A stretch of DNA of 64,000 nucleotides from Proteles cristata cristata (GCA_017311185.1 JAESUZ010004905.1:124001-188000); one strand, 5' to 3'. Numbered from the stretch's first letter, positions 22,749-33,241 are shown. Notes: a model not told the origin generated them from the letters alone. A program made the numbers and translations.

Positions 22749-22761
22749 CTCAAAAGACACT

Positions 22762-23688
22762 TTGGAAGTGAAGGGCTAATGACAAGTGTGACCACAAAGT
22801 TGCTCAACGAGCCACTGCCCAGAACAACCTGGCCGAAGCTCACCATGAGGTTCTCCAAATGTTGAGGGCCACCAGCAGCTCTCATTAAACGTGGCTGAAA
22901 ATCCTGACGAGCCCCCACTCACTCCCCTCCTGCTATAGACAGAGGCATATGTCACTCTAGTATGGCCAAATTAAGACCAAAAACTGAGCTCAAACAAAAC
23001 AGATGAGAATTCATTCTCAGCACATCTCAGACCTAGTGTGGACTTTTCAGTGGTCAAGGGGAGAAGGATCTCATATTATTTCTTCAGTTGGCCAGGGGGA
23101 AAGAAGACCTCATTACCATTCTGTGCCACCCTGAAGGCTGCACCCAAGCTCTAGGCTCTCGGGCTGAAGTTAGTCAAGGCCAAATTAGTGGAGTTCCATG
23201 GTTGCCACCTGCCCTGAGTTAACAGTCAGTCCAGGAATTTAAATCCCTTCCAAGGAACTGAATCAGCCTGCAATTCCAATGCATGAAGTCGTGGAGTAAT
23301 GAAATGGTGAAATATAGACGTTCAACTTCAGGTCACACGAAACTAGTTCCGCAGCTTCCATCGCTGTCTTGCTAGCCGTTGCCATTTGTCATAAGAAACA
23401 TTTTCAAGAAACATAAATTTGTGTTGTTCAGTAAGTATTTCCCAACCACATGCTGTGTACTGCGATTTACTGTATCCTGGTGTTTTAGAGAAAGTTTTGC
23501 CCAAATATCACAGCGGTCTTCCTTCTCCCACAAACCCCAGAAATGATAAGCACAGTCTTCTTACAAAGTTGTAGAAGGTTCTGACCTCCAAGGCATTGAC
23601 CTGAAGGGTTTTCACAGTGAAGTCTCTTTTTTTCTTAACTCAATATTAAAGAATAATTAGATATCACTTACATCAGTGTATCAGACTC
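22762..23688. other. Non-coding stretch
   Basis: Nothing recognised in about 0.9 kb. No open frame of 60 codons or more lies inside it. Confidence 0.55.
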
Positions 23689-23903
23689 TTTTTTTTTATT
23701 TTTTTTAATGTTTACTTATTTTTGAGAGAGAGAGAAAGAGTATGAGAAGGGGAGGGGCAGAGCAAGAGGGAGACACAATCTGAAACGGGCTCCAGGCTCT
23801 GAGCTGTCAGCACAGAGCCCGATATGGGGCTCAAACTGGTGAACCGTGAGATCATGACCTGAGCTGAAGTCGGACACTTAACTGACTGAGCCCCCCAGGC
23901 CCA
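23689..23903 (-). mobile_element. Can-SINE
   Basis: Minus-strand copy. The head is damaged (GAGCCCCCCAGGCCCACCCC in place of GAGCCACCCAGGCGCCCC). No clear target duplication. Confidence 0.9.
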
Positions 23904-25264
23904 CCCCCATATAAAGCTTTTAAGACAGAGTCTGGTATATGCTAAGCAGCTAGCAACAAAGTCAGTTATGTTGTTACTATTATTATCCAGAGTGTCTTAT
24001 TTGCCTTTAGACTCAGAATCTAGCATCATACTTGGCACATAGTTGAAAGTCAGCATATGCTCAGAAAAACAAGATAGAAAGAGAAAGACATTGAGGCATG
24101 CACAGACACAAGACAGAGAGACAGAAACCAAGAGAAAGACAGACACTAGGGAGGAAGGACTAGAAAGGCAGGCAGATGCACAGACTGACAGGCATGCCAA
24201 TCAATCCACTGACCAAATCTCTTGCTCTGTCTACGTTTTCCTTTCCTACTGTGGGTCCAATATGTTTCCTTACATGATTCTCATAAATCCACGTAGATGA
24301 TGAACAAGGAGGTCATCTCCCACCACCAGGTGTCCCATGCTACAGAGGAGAGCAGTGAAAGAGAGGGACTTGGCACCCACCCCCAACAGGTATCCCAGAG
24401 TGGTACGTGGCGGGCAGCTCGCTGGAGCAGGAGCAGACTGTCCTGGCGCTCTCCAAGGCATCCCTCCAGGAGGACAGTGCAGTGCCCTGTCCATCAAGCC
24501 CATGACCTTGAACTCACTTGCAGAGGCCTCCTTAACCCCACAAGAAGGATACCCAATTCCTTCCTGGCACAGCTACTGGGCAACACCAAAGGAACTTCCC
24601 TTCACAAATATAAATGACAAACTTTTATTTCCACATTGAAGGGAAAACAGCCCAGTCCTCCAAAGGAGACATTTAACCCAGTCAGGAGGACACCTGGGGC
24701 CTGTTGTTGGCCTTCAGTATGACACTGGCTTGTAAACCGTGAGCTCATTAACACCTGTCATCAACACACTTTGATAGAAAAGTGGAGTATGGATGAGGTC
24801 ACATTTGGAACACAGAGGTCTTTAGGGAACAGGTGTCGAGTGAATCATTTTGGAGACGATATCGTTCTTTCGTGTGATGCTAAAGAAGGACGGAATATGG
24901 AGAAAGAGTTGAAGATTTCTGAGGTTCTATGCTTGAAATTTCCAAACTGCTAGCCATCCGGCTCCCACCCAACACGATGTCAAGCTGATTTCAACTGCAT
25001 GGGTGTGACTTTTCTTTCCTCGAGTCAGCAGGCTGGGACAGTGCCCTACTCACTCCCCGAGGACAGGTCCTGTGCCACTTCACCCGCTCACAGCCACCAT
25101 CCTGCTCCACTTCAGCGTCGCAGCCACACAGGTGGCAGCGGCTGACAGATTTGGGCCATAGATGTGCTGCCAGCACACTGCTCGGCACTGAGCCCTCTGG
25201 AGCTCCAGAATTTAGGGAAGCCTGGCAACCCTCTTCTGCCCTTTGAATAAAACCCAGTTTAAGA
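23904..25264. other. Non-coding stretch with a purine-rich CAGA region
   Basis: 24057-24190 is rich in GACAGA, AGAGAAAGACA and CAGGCAGA, a degenerate simple repeat that creates open frames on both strands. Frames of 100-106 codons at 24297-24639 overlap in two phases and have no recognisable domain. No gene called. Confidence 0.5.
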
Positions 25265-25490
25265 TGAACATAAGGAAGAGGAAGCAAAAATATATAAAAA
25301 CAGGGATGGGGACAAAATGTAAGAGACGTTTCAATATGGCGAACAGAGGGTTCCTAGAGGGGCTGTGGGAGGGGGATGGGCTAAATGGGTAAGGGGCCTT
25401 AAGGAATCTACTCCTGAAATCATTGTTGCACCATATGCTAACTAACTTGGATGCAAACTAAAAAAATAAATTAACTAACTTTAAAAACAA
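25265..25490 (+). mobile_element. Felid-type LINE-1 3'-UTR fragment
   Basis: Runs from TGAACATAAGGAAGAGGAAG through ACAGGGATGGGGACAAAATG, ATGGGCTAAATGGGTAAGGG and AGGAATCTACTCCTGAAATC to an A-rich tail. It matches the end of the larger L1 at 61.75-63.1 kb. CCCAGTTTA and CTCAGTTTA flank it and may be the target duplication. 5'-truncated, non-coding. Confidence 0.9.
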
Positions 25491-25667
25491 AACAATACTC
25501 AGTTTAGCTTGTCAGCAAACAGTAGCTGTGAGAGAACCTTCGGGCTAAGCTGAGACAGAAATCCTTAACTACTGTGGACCCTGACAAGGTCAGTCTTTTT
25601 TGTCTGACAAGAAGCCTCTTGTCTTCATTTCATTTCAGAACCATTCCTCAAAAGTAAGAGGCTTCTT

Positions 25668-25832
25668 GGGGTGCCGGGGTGACTCTGTTGGTTAAGCATC
25701 CGACACTTGATCTTAGCTCAGGTCTTGATCTCAACAGGGAATTCGAGCCCCACATTGGGCTCCATGCTGGGTGTGAAGCCTGCTTTAAAGACAATAAAAA
25801 ATAAATAAATAAAAATAAAACAAAACAAATAC
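25668..25832 (+). mobile_element. Older Can-SINE (SINEC_a-like, no CT tract)
   Basis: GGGGTGCCGGGGTGACTCTG head, then GCATCCGACACTTGATCTTA and CCATGCTGGGTGTGAAGCCT, followed directly by an A-rich tail, without the long pyrimidine tract. Flanked by TAAGAGGCTTCT (25655-25666) and TAAGAGACTTCC (25836-25847). Confidence 0.88.
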
Positions 25833-25954
25833 AACTAAGAGACTTCCCAGGAGCAAGGATTTATTCAGCCTGCCACCTCATTCCAGATCCCCAGCAGAAG
25901 GAACCACTAAAGCCAACAGACAGATCATTCACTTTCATTTCTAAAAAAGTACAG

Positions 25955-26130
25955 CTAATTCTGGACATGGATGATGTGTTGGTAGCACACAATGCGAATG
26001 TACTTAATGCCACTGAACCGTACATTTAAAGATGATTAAAATGGGAAGTTTTATGTTATGTACAGTTTGCCACAATTTGTAAAATGTAAAACAGAATAAG
26101 TTGAATGCAACATTTTTTTAAAAGTACAGC
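25955..26130 (+). mobile_element. LINE-1 3' tail
   Basis: GAATGTACTTAATGCCACTG, AACCGTACATTTAAAGATGA and GTTATGTACAGTTTGCCACA follow the pattern of old L1 3' ends (AATGTACTTAATGCCACTGAACTGTACACTTAAAAATGG). Confidence 0.85.
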
Positions 26131-26164
26131 TAAGTCCCAAGTAGCTTACTGATCCCTGATTTAG

Positions 26165-26368
26165 GTTTTTTTTAATTTTTTAATATTTATTTATTTCTGA
26201 GAGAGAGAGGGCATGATCAGGGGAGGGGACAGAAAAGGAGACACAGAATCTGAAGCAGGCTCCAGACTCTAAGCTGCCACCCCAGAGCCCGATAGGGGGC
26301 TCAAACCCACAGATCATGACCTGAGCCAAAGTCAGACACTTAACTGAATGATCTTTCCAGGCTCCCCA
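26165..26368 (-). mobile_element. Can-SINE
   Basis: Minus-strand copy with a damaged head (GAATGATCTTTCCAGGCTCC in place of GAGCCACCCAGGCGCC). Confidence 0.88.
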
Positions 26369-26398
26369 TATACTGATTCAGTATTATTAAATTATTAT

Positions 26399-26620
26399 TT
26401 TTAACATTTACTTTTTGAGAAAGAGAGGGAGAGAGAGAGAGAGAGAGACCAAGTGTGAGTGGGGGAGGGGCAGAGAGAGAGACACACACAGAATCTGAAG
26501 CAGGCTCCAGGCTCTGAGCTGTCAGCACAGAGTCCAAAGTGGGGCTTGAACTCACAAATCACGACACCATGACCTGAGCTGAAATCAGACTTTTAACCAA
26601 CTGAGCCACCCAGGTGCCCC
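26399..26620 (-). mobile_element. Can-SINE
   Basis: Second minus-strand SINE 30 bases after the previous one. TTAAATTATTATTTTTA on the left and TTAAATTATTTTTAAAC on the right are the likely target duplication. Confidence 0.92.
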
Positions 26621-26997
26621 TTAAATTATTTTTAAACAGAGTCTCAGTATTGCAGAAAAGGTTGCCAGCTTCAAGGGTTAATGAAAATCAAAGGCAGGAA
26701 AATATATGCCTTTATATAAAAAAATGCCATTAAATCAAAAAATCAGTATGCTCTCACTGGAATATGAGTGTTATCCATGAGGAAGATTTCTCTAAAGAAA
26801 GTCACTAAGACTTTCTCTCAGAAACCAGTTCTTCCACAATTGTGGCTTAGATCACTCAGATCACAGGAGTGGCTTACAAGGGTTTCTAGGTTTCCCCTCC
26901 ACAATAATGTGTTCAACAGTCCGATCTAATGGTACCTCTCAGAAATGTCAACAGAGACAGCCCCCCAGTAACATACGTGGATAATATTTCTTGCTTT

Positions 26998-27035
26998 TAC
27001 AGGTTGTAAAGTTCAGGGGAATTTTACAACCTGTA
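26998..27035. repeat. Perfect 13-base inverted repeat
   Basis: Arms TACAGGTTGTAAA (26998-27010) and TTTACAACCTGTA (27023-27035) pair perfectly around a 12-base loop. It is outside any repeat I recognise. Confidence 0.9.
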
Positions 27036-27814
27036 CAATTTCATGGGAAATCCTAAAGACCGAGCTGAGATCATTCCGTAAGAACACAAGTTCAGATTCC
27101 AGATTCTTGGTCCCTGGCCCAGAGGCCTCCCTTTCCCTGCCTTCTAGCTCAAGATCATTTAAGAAACAAAGGTGACTCACTATAAATTAGTTAACTCCAG
27201 CAAATATCCACCCCATATAAGCAACCACTCTTATGGATCCTGCCTACTGACTCACTCTTCCAGTAGATTCCAACACATGGCTTCTGTTAATACTTACTAT
27301 TAAAAGAGCCTTGACTACCATAAATATTCTCCGGCTCCTGGTTCACTGCCTCTCTCTCTCTGGCTACTCCTTCTCGGTCTTCTGAGCGGGCAACTCTTTC
27401 TCTGTCCATCCCTTAAGCATTGGTTTATCTGCCAGAGTTGTGGGGGATGGTGGTTGGTGAGACAGAAAAGTAGTCATGTCAGTGAACCAGTCTGACCAAA
27501 GTCTTTGCATATCACGGAACCAGACAAGGCCTCACTCAGAACAATCCATTTGCAACACAGGTTTCTATAGGAAAATTAAATCAAGAAAAAAAACAGAAGC
27601 CACAGCTACAACGCTGAGTTGGGCTATTTATCATAGATGTAAGACTCAGAATATGTATCACTTCGTAGAAGAGGCCAGGCCATACATGTGACATTTGAAT
27701 CCAAATATATACATTCGTCAGGGACAAGAGTGTGGATGGTTTCTGATACAGTCGTCAAAATGAACTATTAAAGAGGCCTGACCCTGACGTTAGACTCTCT
27801 CTGATACAATGCGG

Positions 27815-27870
27815 TAGGATATCAATATCACTTATGGTGAAATAGGATACAAATATCACTTATGGTGAAC
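27815..27870. repeat. 28-bp tandem duplication
   Basis: Two adjacent units, each with TAGGATA, AATATCACTTATGGTGAA, differ at only a few positions. A local replication-slippage duplication. Confidence 0.88.
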
Positions 27871-28064
27871 TACTGGAAATGACTGACCTAAATCTAACTA
27901 TGATCCAGAATGTGGACTGTCCCCTGTGGAACTGACCTGGACTCTCATAGCACTCAATGCCACAGAGAATAGAGGGAGGTAGGGGGACTTTCCAGACCAA
28001 GACTAAAGAAAGGTAATAGTCAAATGCAATACATGGAACTTGATTGGAGACTGGGCTTGTTTGG

Positions 28065-28280
28065 TTTTTTTTTTCTTATTTTTTTAATGTTTATTAGTTT
28101 TGAGAGACAAGCAGAGCATGAGTGGGGGAGGGCAGAGAAAGGGAGGCACAGAATCCGAAGCAGGCTCCAGGCTCTGAGCTGTCAGCACAGAGCCAGACAC
28201 AGGGCTCAAACCCAAGGACCGTGAGACATTGACCTGAGCTGAGATCAGACACTCGACTGGCTGAGCCACCCAGGTGCCCC
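28065..28280 (-). mobile_element. Can-SINE
   Basis: Minus-strand copy with intact GAGCCACCCAGGTGCCCC. Flanks GATTGGAGACTGGGCTT and AATTAGAGCCTGGGTTT resemble each other and are probably a diverged target duplication. Confidence 0.92.
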
Positions 28281-28327
28281 AATTAGAGCCTGGGTTTTAA
28301 GAAACATCTTAAAAGTAGTTTGGAGTA

Positions 28328-28528
28328 GGCTGCCTGGGTGAGCATCTGACTCTTGACTTCTGCTCAGATGGTGATCACATGGTTTGTGTGTTCGAGCCCC
28401 GCTTCAGGCTCTGTACTGACAGGTATGTGCAGTGCCTGAGTCTGTTTGGGACTCTCTCTTATCCCTCTCTGTCTGCCCTCCCCTCCTCAGGCTCGCTCTC
28501 TCTCAAAATAAGTAAATAAACTTAAAAG
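28328..28528 (+). mobile_element. Can-SINE with internal deletion in the head
   Basis: GGCTGCCTGGGTGAGCATCTGA joins the first 12 bases of the head straight to AGCATCTGACTCTTGA. The intervening GGCTCAGTCGGTTA is lost. Part of the pol III A box is therefore missing. Confidence 0.88.
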
Positions 28529-28529
28529 A

Positions 28530-29005
28530 AAGTGCAGTTGGGGGAATTTAAGTATGGACAAGATTTTGAGCATTTTTGAAGTGATATGGATTTTCTTTGA
28601 TGTAAAACTGATGTTTTGGTTGCCTGGGGAACCCTCTTGTTCTTGAGAGACACCAGGTGAAATACTTAGCAGTGAACTATCACCCTGTCTGCAGCCCGAG
28701 ACCCTTTCACTTTTCCTCTTGTCTTCTCTTTCTTCTTACCTGGCCCTTTCATACTTACTCACCTTCTCTACTCACACTTACTTACCACACCCACCCACAG
28801 CATAACTTCCAAATCAGTATCTCTAGCTCAGAATTTTCTTCGTAGCTGCAGACCTGTGGGGCCTTTCGAACTTGACATTCCCACCTGAATGTACCAGAGG
28901 CTCCTCACACTCATTATACCTAAAACCAAACACATCTTTCCTCTTCCCAGTGTCTCCCCCCCCCCCAAAAAAAACCCCCTCCTCTTGCTCTCTTTGTTCG
29001 CTCTT
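28530..29005. other. Non-coding stretch
   Basis: No repeat identified. Pyrimidine-rich around 28690-28800, with a C-run and A-run pair at 28960-28975. Confidence 0.5.
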
Positions 29006-29094
29006 AGTAGCCTCTATACCTAATGTGGGGCTTGAACTCACAACTCCAAGATGGAGAGTTACACGCTCTACCAGCTGAGCCAGCCAGGTGCCCT
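29006..29094 (-). mobile_element. Older Can-SINE (SINEC_a-like) fragment
   Basis: GTAGCCTCTATACCTAATGT, GGGGCTTGAACTCACAAC and GAGCCAGCCAGGTGCCC, the minus-strand form of the short older Can-SINE without a CT tract. Confidence 0.85.
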
Positions 29095-29329
29095 TCTGTC
29101 CTCTCTATCTTGATAAATGTCAAACTGACCAAGCCAGAAACTTTCCCCTTCCTTGCACCCCATCTAATCAACTACCCACCCTGGGTACCTCATAAGTCTC
29201 CCCTCTTCAATTCCTCCTCACGGCCCTATTCTTTCCCTTGCTGTCTTCCTAAGTATTATGAAATACTATGAAAACACCTTCACTGTCCTTTCTTACCTGC
29301 CATCTTGCTGTCCCCTAACCTATCTTCCA

Positions 29330-29940
29330 CCCTTCCACCAGACTGGATTTGTCTAACTTAACAAGCTGACCATTATCGGCATACTGCTCAGAAGTCTCCA
29401 GTGGCTCCCCAGTGGCTCCAAGGTAAAATCTAGTGAACTCCTTTTCCATGATATTCAAGGCCCTTCAGGATCTTTGTCCCTGCTTTCCTTCCAAGTCCCA
29501 TCTCCTTCTGCACCCCGTCTCATAGCCAGTTCTTCAAAATACTCAACTGCTGTGGTGGCTCCAAGCATGCCTCGTCCTCCGAGCTGCTGGGCCTTTGCAC
29601 ATGCCACTCTCTCAGCTTAGACATCGTCCCCGGGCACCTCTGTACCAACCCCTCCCCACACTGGATGCCAGCGCACTCCTACTAGAGAAGATATGTCTGT
29701 TGGGGCACCTCCTCTACATTTCCCAGGCTGATTTACGAGCTCCATTTCTCCTAGGGCCCCATCAACACTAACACACAACCTCATTAAAGCAATTTAACTT
29801 GTTACATTATTTGTTTATGTAACTGCCTTCCAAACAGGCTGTATGATTCCTAATGACATGGGACCTAATTTTTAGTTTGTTTTTGAAGTGACCAGTCCAT
29901 TTCCAGTTGAGAGCAGGCACTTAACAAGTGTTTATTTAAA
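29330..29940 (+). mobile_element. L2 LINE 3' end
   Basis: CAGTGGCTCCCCAGTGGCTC, ATATTCAAGGCCCTTCAGGA, CTGGGCCTTTGCACATGCC and, at the end, a diverged AATGACATGGGACC...GCAGGCACTTAACAAGTGTTTATTTA tail. This order follows the remembered L2 3' consensus, a LINE active before the placental radiation. Confidence 0.75.
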
Positions 29941-29964
29941 AATTGGCTGTTGGGGGGAGGGCGG

Positions 29965-30181
29965 GGGGGGACCTGGGTGGCTCAGTCGGTTAAGCGTCCG
30001 ACTTCAGCTCAGGTCATGATCTCACAGTTTGTGGGTTCAAGCCCCATGTCGGGCTCTGTGCCTGCTCAGAGCTGGCTCAGAGCCTGGAGCCTGTTTCAGA
30101 TTCTGTGCCTCCCTCTCTCTCTGACCCTCCCCTGCTCACACTGTCTCTCTCTCTCAGAAATAAATAAAAAACATTTTTTTA
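29965..30181 (+). mobile_element. Can-SINE with long target duplication
   Basis: A G-run precedes the ACCTGGGTGGCTCAGTCGG head. AAAAATTGGCTGTTGGGGG (29938-29956) and AAAAATTGGCAGTTGGGGG (30182-30200) match at 18 of 19 bases. The extra G's and C between TSD and head probably arose at insertion. Confidence 0.94.
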
Positions 30182-30200
30182 AAAAATTGGCAGTTGGGGG

Positions 30201-30615
30201 AGAGGAATGCATAGGGGAGCACAGAGGATTTGAGGGCAATGAAACCACTCTGTAAGATACTACAATAATGGATACATGTCTTTATCTATTTGTCCAAACC
30301 TATATATAGAAGATACAACACCAATAGTTAACCCTAATGATCACAAAGTTGTACACCTAAAACTAATGTAACATCGTGCATCAACTATACTCAAAAAAAA
30401 AAAAGTGAACTGGAATGAAAGCTATAGATTCTGGGTCATTATGATGCATAAATGTGGGTTTGCCAATTGTACCAAATGTACCACCCTGGTGGGGAAACAT
30501 TGATAAGGCGGAGACAAGACTGAATGTGTGGAGAGAGGAGATATACAGGGTATCTCTGTGCCTTCTGTTCAGTTTTTCTGTGAACCTGAAGCTTCCCTAA
30601 AAAATAAATTATGTA
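30201..30615 (+). mobile_element. Ancient LINE-1 3' end
   Basis: CACAGAGGATTTGAGGGCAA, GAAACCACTCTGTAAGATAC, ATTTGTCCAAACC, then after an interruption GGGTCATTATGATGCATAAA, ACCAAATGTACCACCCTGGT and TCCCTAAAAAATAAATTATG. It matches old L1 3' ends. A short younger L1 tail splits it at about 30340-30403. Confidence 0.82.
30340..30403 (+). mobile_element. Very short LINE-1 3' tail inserted in an older L1
   Basis: About 64 bases: GTTGTACACCTAAAACTAAT, CATCAACTATACTC and a 12-A tail. Flanks GTTAACCCTAATGA (30326-30339) and GTGAACTGGAATGA (30404-30417) are a diverged target duplication of the host L1 sequence. Confidence 0.8.
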
Positions 30616-31505
30616 TATGGGTCACCTTAGAGGAATACAGTTAACAAAATAGAGGTGAGGAAATATATAAATATATATGCAGAAAGGACCAATGCACAGC
30701 AGCCATTCAATGCCCAGATGAAGAAAGAAGCAGACAGCAAGAGAGGACCTTTGAGAAGTGCTTGTTGAAAAACTCTCTTAGCTGCATTACCATAAAAGTA
30801 CCGTTAATAAGCGGGAGAACTTTCAGGGGGAAATTAGAAATTGAGCCATAAGAGACAAGTAGTGGAGATGAGAGATACGCCAGGAATGAAGTGAAAAATT
30901 TGAAAGTCTCTTGCATAGGCATCGCAGGGTAATTATTTAAACCACGAAGGCAGTAATTTAGGCATAAAATGTCACCGCCATTAATTCCAAGTTTTATTGT
31001 AGTTTGTTAGGGAAGAGTTCTCTGGGGGAGTCTGAATAACTGCTTCTTGAAATGGAAACTGCAAAAACAATTGACATTTCTATAATCCTTACGGAACAGA
31101 ACTTGGAGAAAAATGACTTTTCAGGTGGCTATCTGAACATCAGTGTCTGAAGAGCTAATATTAATCCTTGCTTTATGTCACCTTCATTAATCAGCTCCTA
31201 TTAAAGATAATGCCATATGTGTAATTATATGGCATAGCATTATGTTAAATATTTAAGACGTTCATATTGTACCATATCTTGGGTGCGGTGATGATATATT
31301 GCCCCAATCTGAGCACACGTGTCCATTTTTCATAGATTTTCATCTATATTCATGGCTCAGAGCCCCTTAGCAAATTAATAACCGAAAGAGTTGAAGTTCA
31401 TAGTCGGTTGCTCAGCAAGCTTCTCCATATTTGTTTTATCCCTAAACTCCTACCCAACTGTCGAAAAATAATGCCCACCCTATGTTCTAATTGCCCGGGT
31501 TCCTA
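30616..31505. other. AT-rich non-coding stretch
   Basis: No gene or repeat recognised apart from a short AT run at 30660-30680. Confidence 0.5.
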
Positions 31506-31517
31506 CATTAGATTTTT

Positions 31518-31742
31518 TTATTTTTTAAATAGTTTAATTGTTTTAAGTTTTTATTGATTTATTTTGAGAGAGAGCATGAGCAGGGGAGGGGTAGAGAGAG
31601 AGAATCCCAAGCAGGTTCTGTGCTGGCAGAGCCCCAAGATTTTATTTTTCAGTAATCTCTATGCCCAACGTGGGGCTTGAACTCACAACCCTGAGATCAA
31701 GAGTGTCATATTCCAGCAACTGAGCCAGCCAGGCACCCCACG
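31518..31742 (-). mobile_element. Chimeric Can-SINE (Fc-type 3' half, older 5' half)
   Basis: Left part to about 31634: a T-rich tail, GAGAGAGAGCATGAGCAGGG and AGAATCCCAAGCAGGTTC, typical of CT-tract SINEs. Right part from AAGATTTTATTTTTCAGTAA: the complete short older type ending GAGCCAGCCAGGCACCCC. Flanks CATTAGATTTTT (31506-31517) and CATTCGATTTTT (31743-31754) bracket the whole unit. Confidence 0.85.
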
Positions 31743-31787
31743 CATTCGATTTTTAAAATCTAGTCACAGGCGACTTTAAAATCACAT

Positions 31788-31949
31788 GTGGCTCAGTCAG
31801 TTAAGCGTCCAACTTCGGCTCCGGACATGATCTCGCAGTTCTTGAATCCAAGCCTGCTTCGGACTCTGTGTCTCCCTCTCTCTCTGCTCCTCCCCTACTT
31901 GTGCTCTGTCTCTCTCTCTCTCAAAAATAAATAAAATTAAATAATTTTT
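31788..31949 (+). mobile_element. Can-SINE, 5'-truncated with internal deletion
   Basis: Starts at GTGGCTCAGTCAGTTAAGCG, lacking the first bases of the head, and jumps from CTTGAATCCAAGCCTGCTTC over the middle. AATCACAT at 31780-31787 and 31950-31957 is an exact duplication. Confidence 0.92.
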
Positions 31950-32144
31950 AATCACATCACATTGTAAACTGAGTCATCGAAACAAGCAATAAAAGGAAAC
32001 ACACTACAAGGGAATGCCAGATTAAACTATGTCCAATATCTTGCACTGAAATGTAGCTTTTCCCACTTTTTCTGCATTTTTAACATGCAACTGAAACCCA
32101 TCTTAAAACAAAAAACCCTCATCTTCATAAAGTGTTCAAGTGCA

Positions 32145-32295
32145 AATGTAGGATTTTATTTATTATTCCTTACAACAACCCTGTGGGAAAAAATGTCAGC
32201 ACTGTGCTAATTACATAATCGGGGACACAGAAAAGGCAAGACTCTTGTCCAAATGTCCATGATAAACAGCTAAATGGGGATTGGAACTCTCTGTT
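32145..32295 (-). mobile_element. MIR-like fragment
   Basis: TTATTATTCCTTACAACAAC, then ACACAGAAAAGGCAAGACTC, TTGTCCAAATGTCC and AAATGGGGATTGGAACTC keep the order of the minus-strand MIR core, but much diverged. Confidence 0.55.
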
Positions 32296-32650
32296 CACAT
32301 GCTTCTAGTCCGTTTTCTCCTGCAGACTTTTTCTCAAAATTCTGTTCTCGGTACTCGGCCCTCTGTGGGCAGCTCACATCAATCATTAACCACCATTAAA
32401 CCAATGAACTCCTGCTGCTTCCCCTCTGAGCCCAGCCTGCTCTTGGGAATGTGTCGTCGTCGTCAGAATTCAATGCCTCATACTGCTCTGAGCACGGCTG
32501 CCTCTCTCTTGCAAGGATCCCCTGCTCAGCAACTCCCAAAATGAATTTCCTGTACCCTTTCTTTTAAGTCAGACAAACCCAAACATACTCTTCTAATTTG
32601 GTAAAAATCTATCCAGCTGTTTTCATTTAATGTAATAAAGAACAAGCAGA

Positions 32651-32870
32651 GGACACCTGGCTGTTGGCAGAGCATGCGACTCTTGATCTCAGGGTCTTGA
32701 GATCAAGTCCACATTGGGAGTAGAGATTACTTAAAATAAGTAAATAAATAAAGTGGGGTGCCTAGCTAGCTCAGTCGATAGAACACATGACTCTCAATCA
32801 CAAGGTCATGAGTTCAAGCCCCTTTGGGCTTGGGGCCTACTTTAAAAAAAAATTAGTTAAAAAATAAAAG
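32651..32870 (+). mobile_element. Dimeric older Can-SINE
   Basis: Two head-to-tail short (SINEC_a-like) units: 32651-32754 (GGACACCTGGCTGTTGGCAG, GAGTAGAGATTACTTAAAAT) and 32755-32870 (GGGGTGCCTAGCTAGCTCAG, TGGGGCCTACTTTAAAAA). A single duplication AAAGAACAAGCAGA (32637-32650) / AAAGAACAGGCAGA (32871-32884) encloses both, and none is visible between them. Confidence 0.9.
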
Positions 32871-32967
32871 AAAGAACAGGCAGAAACTCTGTTTTATCCA
32901 AATGGATGAGTAATATCACCCAAGACCCCAGGGGCTAACTCTGTAGCAGTCAATAATGCATGAGCTA

Positions 32968-33165
32968 GGGGGCGCTGACTGGCTCAGTGGGTTAAGCCTT
33001 CAAGTCTTGATTTCACCTAAGGTCATAATCTCACAATTCATGGGATCAAGCTCCAAGTCAGGCTCCAAACTGACAGTGTGGAGCCTCCTTGAGATTCTCT
33101 CTCTCTCACCTCTTTCCTGTCGCTCTTGCTCTCTCTCTCTCTGTCAAAATAAACAAGAAAGACAA
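32968..33165 (+). mobile_element. Can-SINE with expanded simple-repeat tail
   Basis: Head GGGGGCGCTGACTGGCTCAG. The tail leads into a purine-rich simple repeat. GAGCTAGG (32962-32969) and GAGCTAAG (33242-33249) enclose SINE plus simple repeat, so the repeat grew from the SINE tail. Confidence 0.9.
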
Positions 33166-33241
33166 AAAGACAGACAGGCAGACAGAAAGAAAGAAAGGAG
33201 GGAAGGAGGGAGAGGAAAAGGGAGAAAGAGAGAAAGAAAGG
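33166..33241. repeat. Purine-rich simple repeat from a SINE tail
   Basis: ACAGACAGGCAGACAGAAAG followed by GAAA- and GGAG-type units up to GAAAGAAAGG. Confidence 0.88.

Larger units (their letters stand above)
26621..28064. other. Non-coding stretch with hairpin and short duplication
   Basis: No gene. It contains the inverted repeat at 26998-27035 and the 28-bp tandem duplication at 27815-27870, listed separately. The remainder shows no recognised repeat. Confidence 0.5.

Noticed and set aside
23997..24200. Cys/Ser-rich open frame resembling a secreted peptide
   Set aside because: It comes from a degenerate GACAGA/GAGAGACAGA simple repeat read on the opposite strand.
30201..30420. Alternative reading of the two L1 pieces as a simple tandem duplication
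   Set aside because: The inserted 64 bases end in 12 A's and match a different, younger L1 end. The flanks resemble a target duplication, so insertion explains it better.
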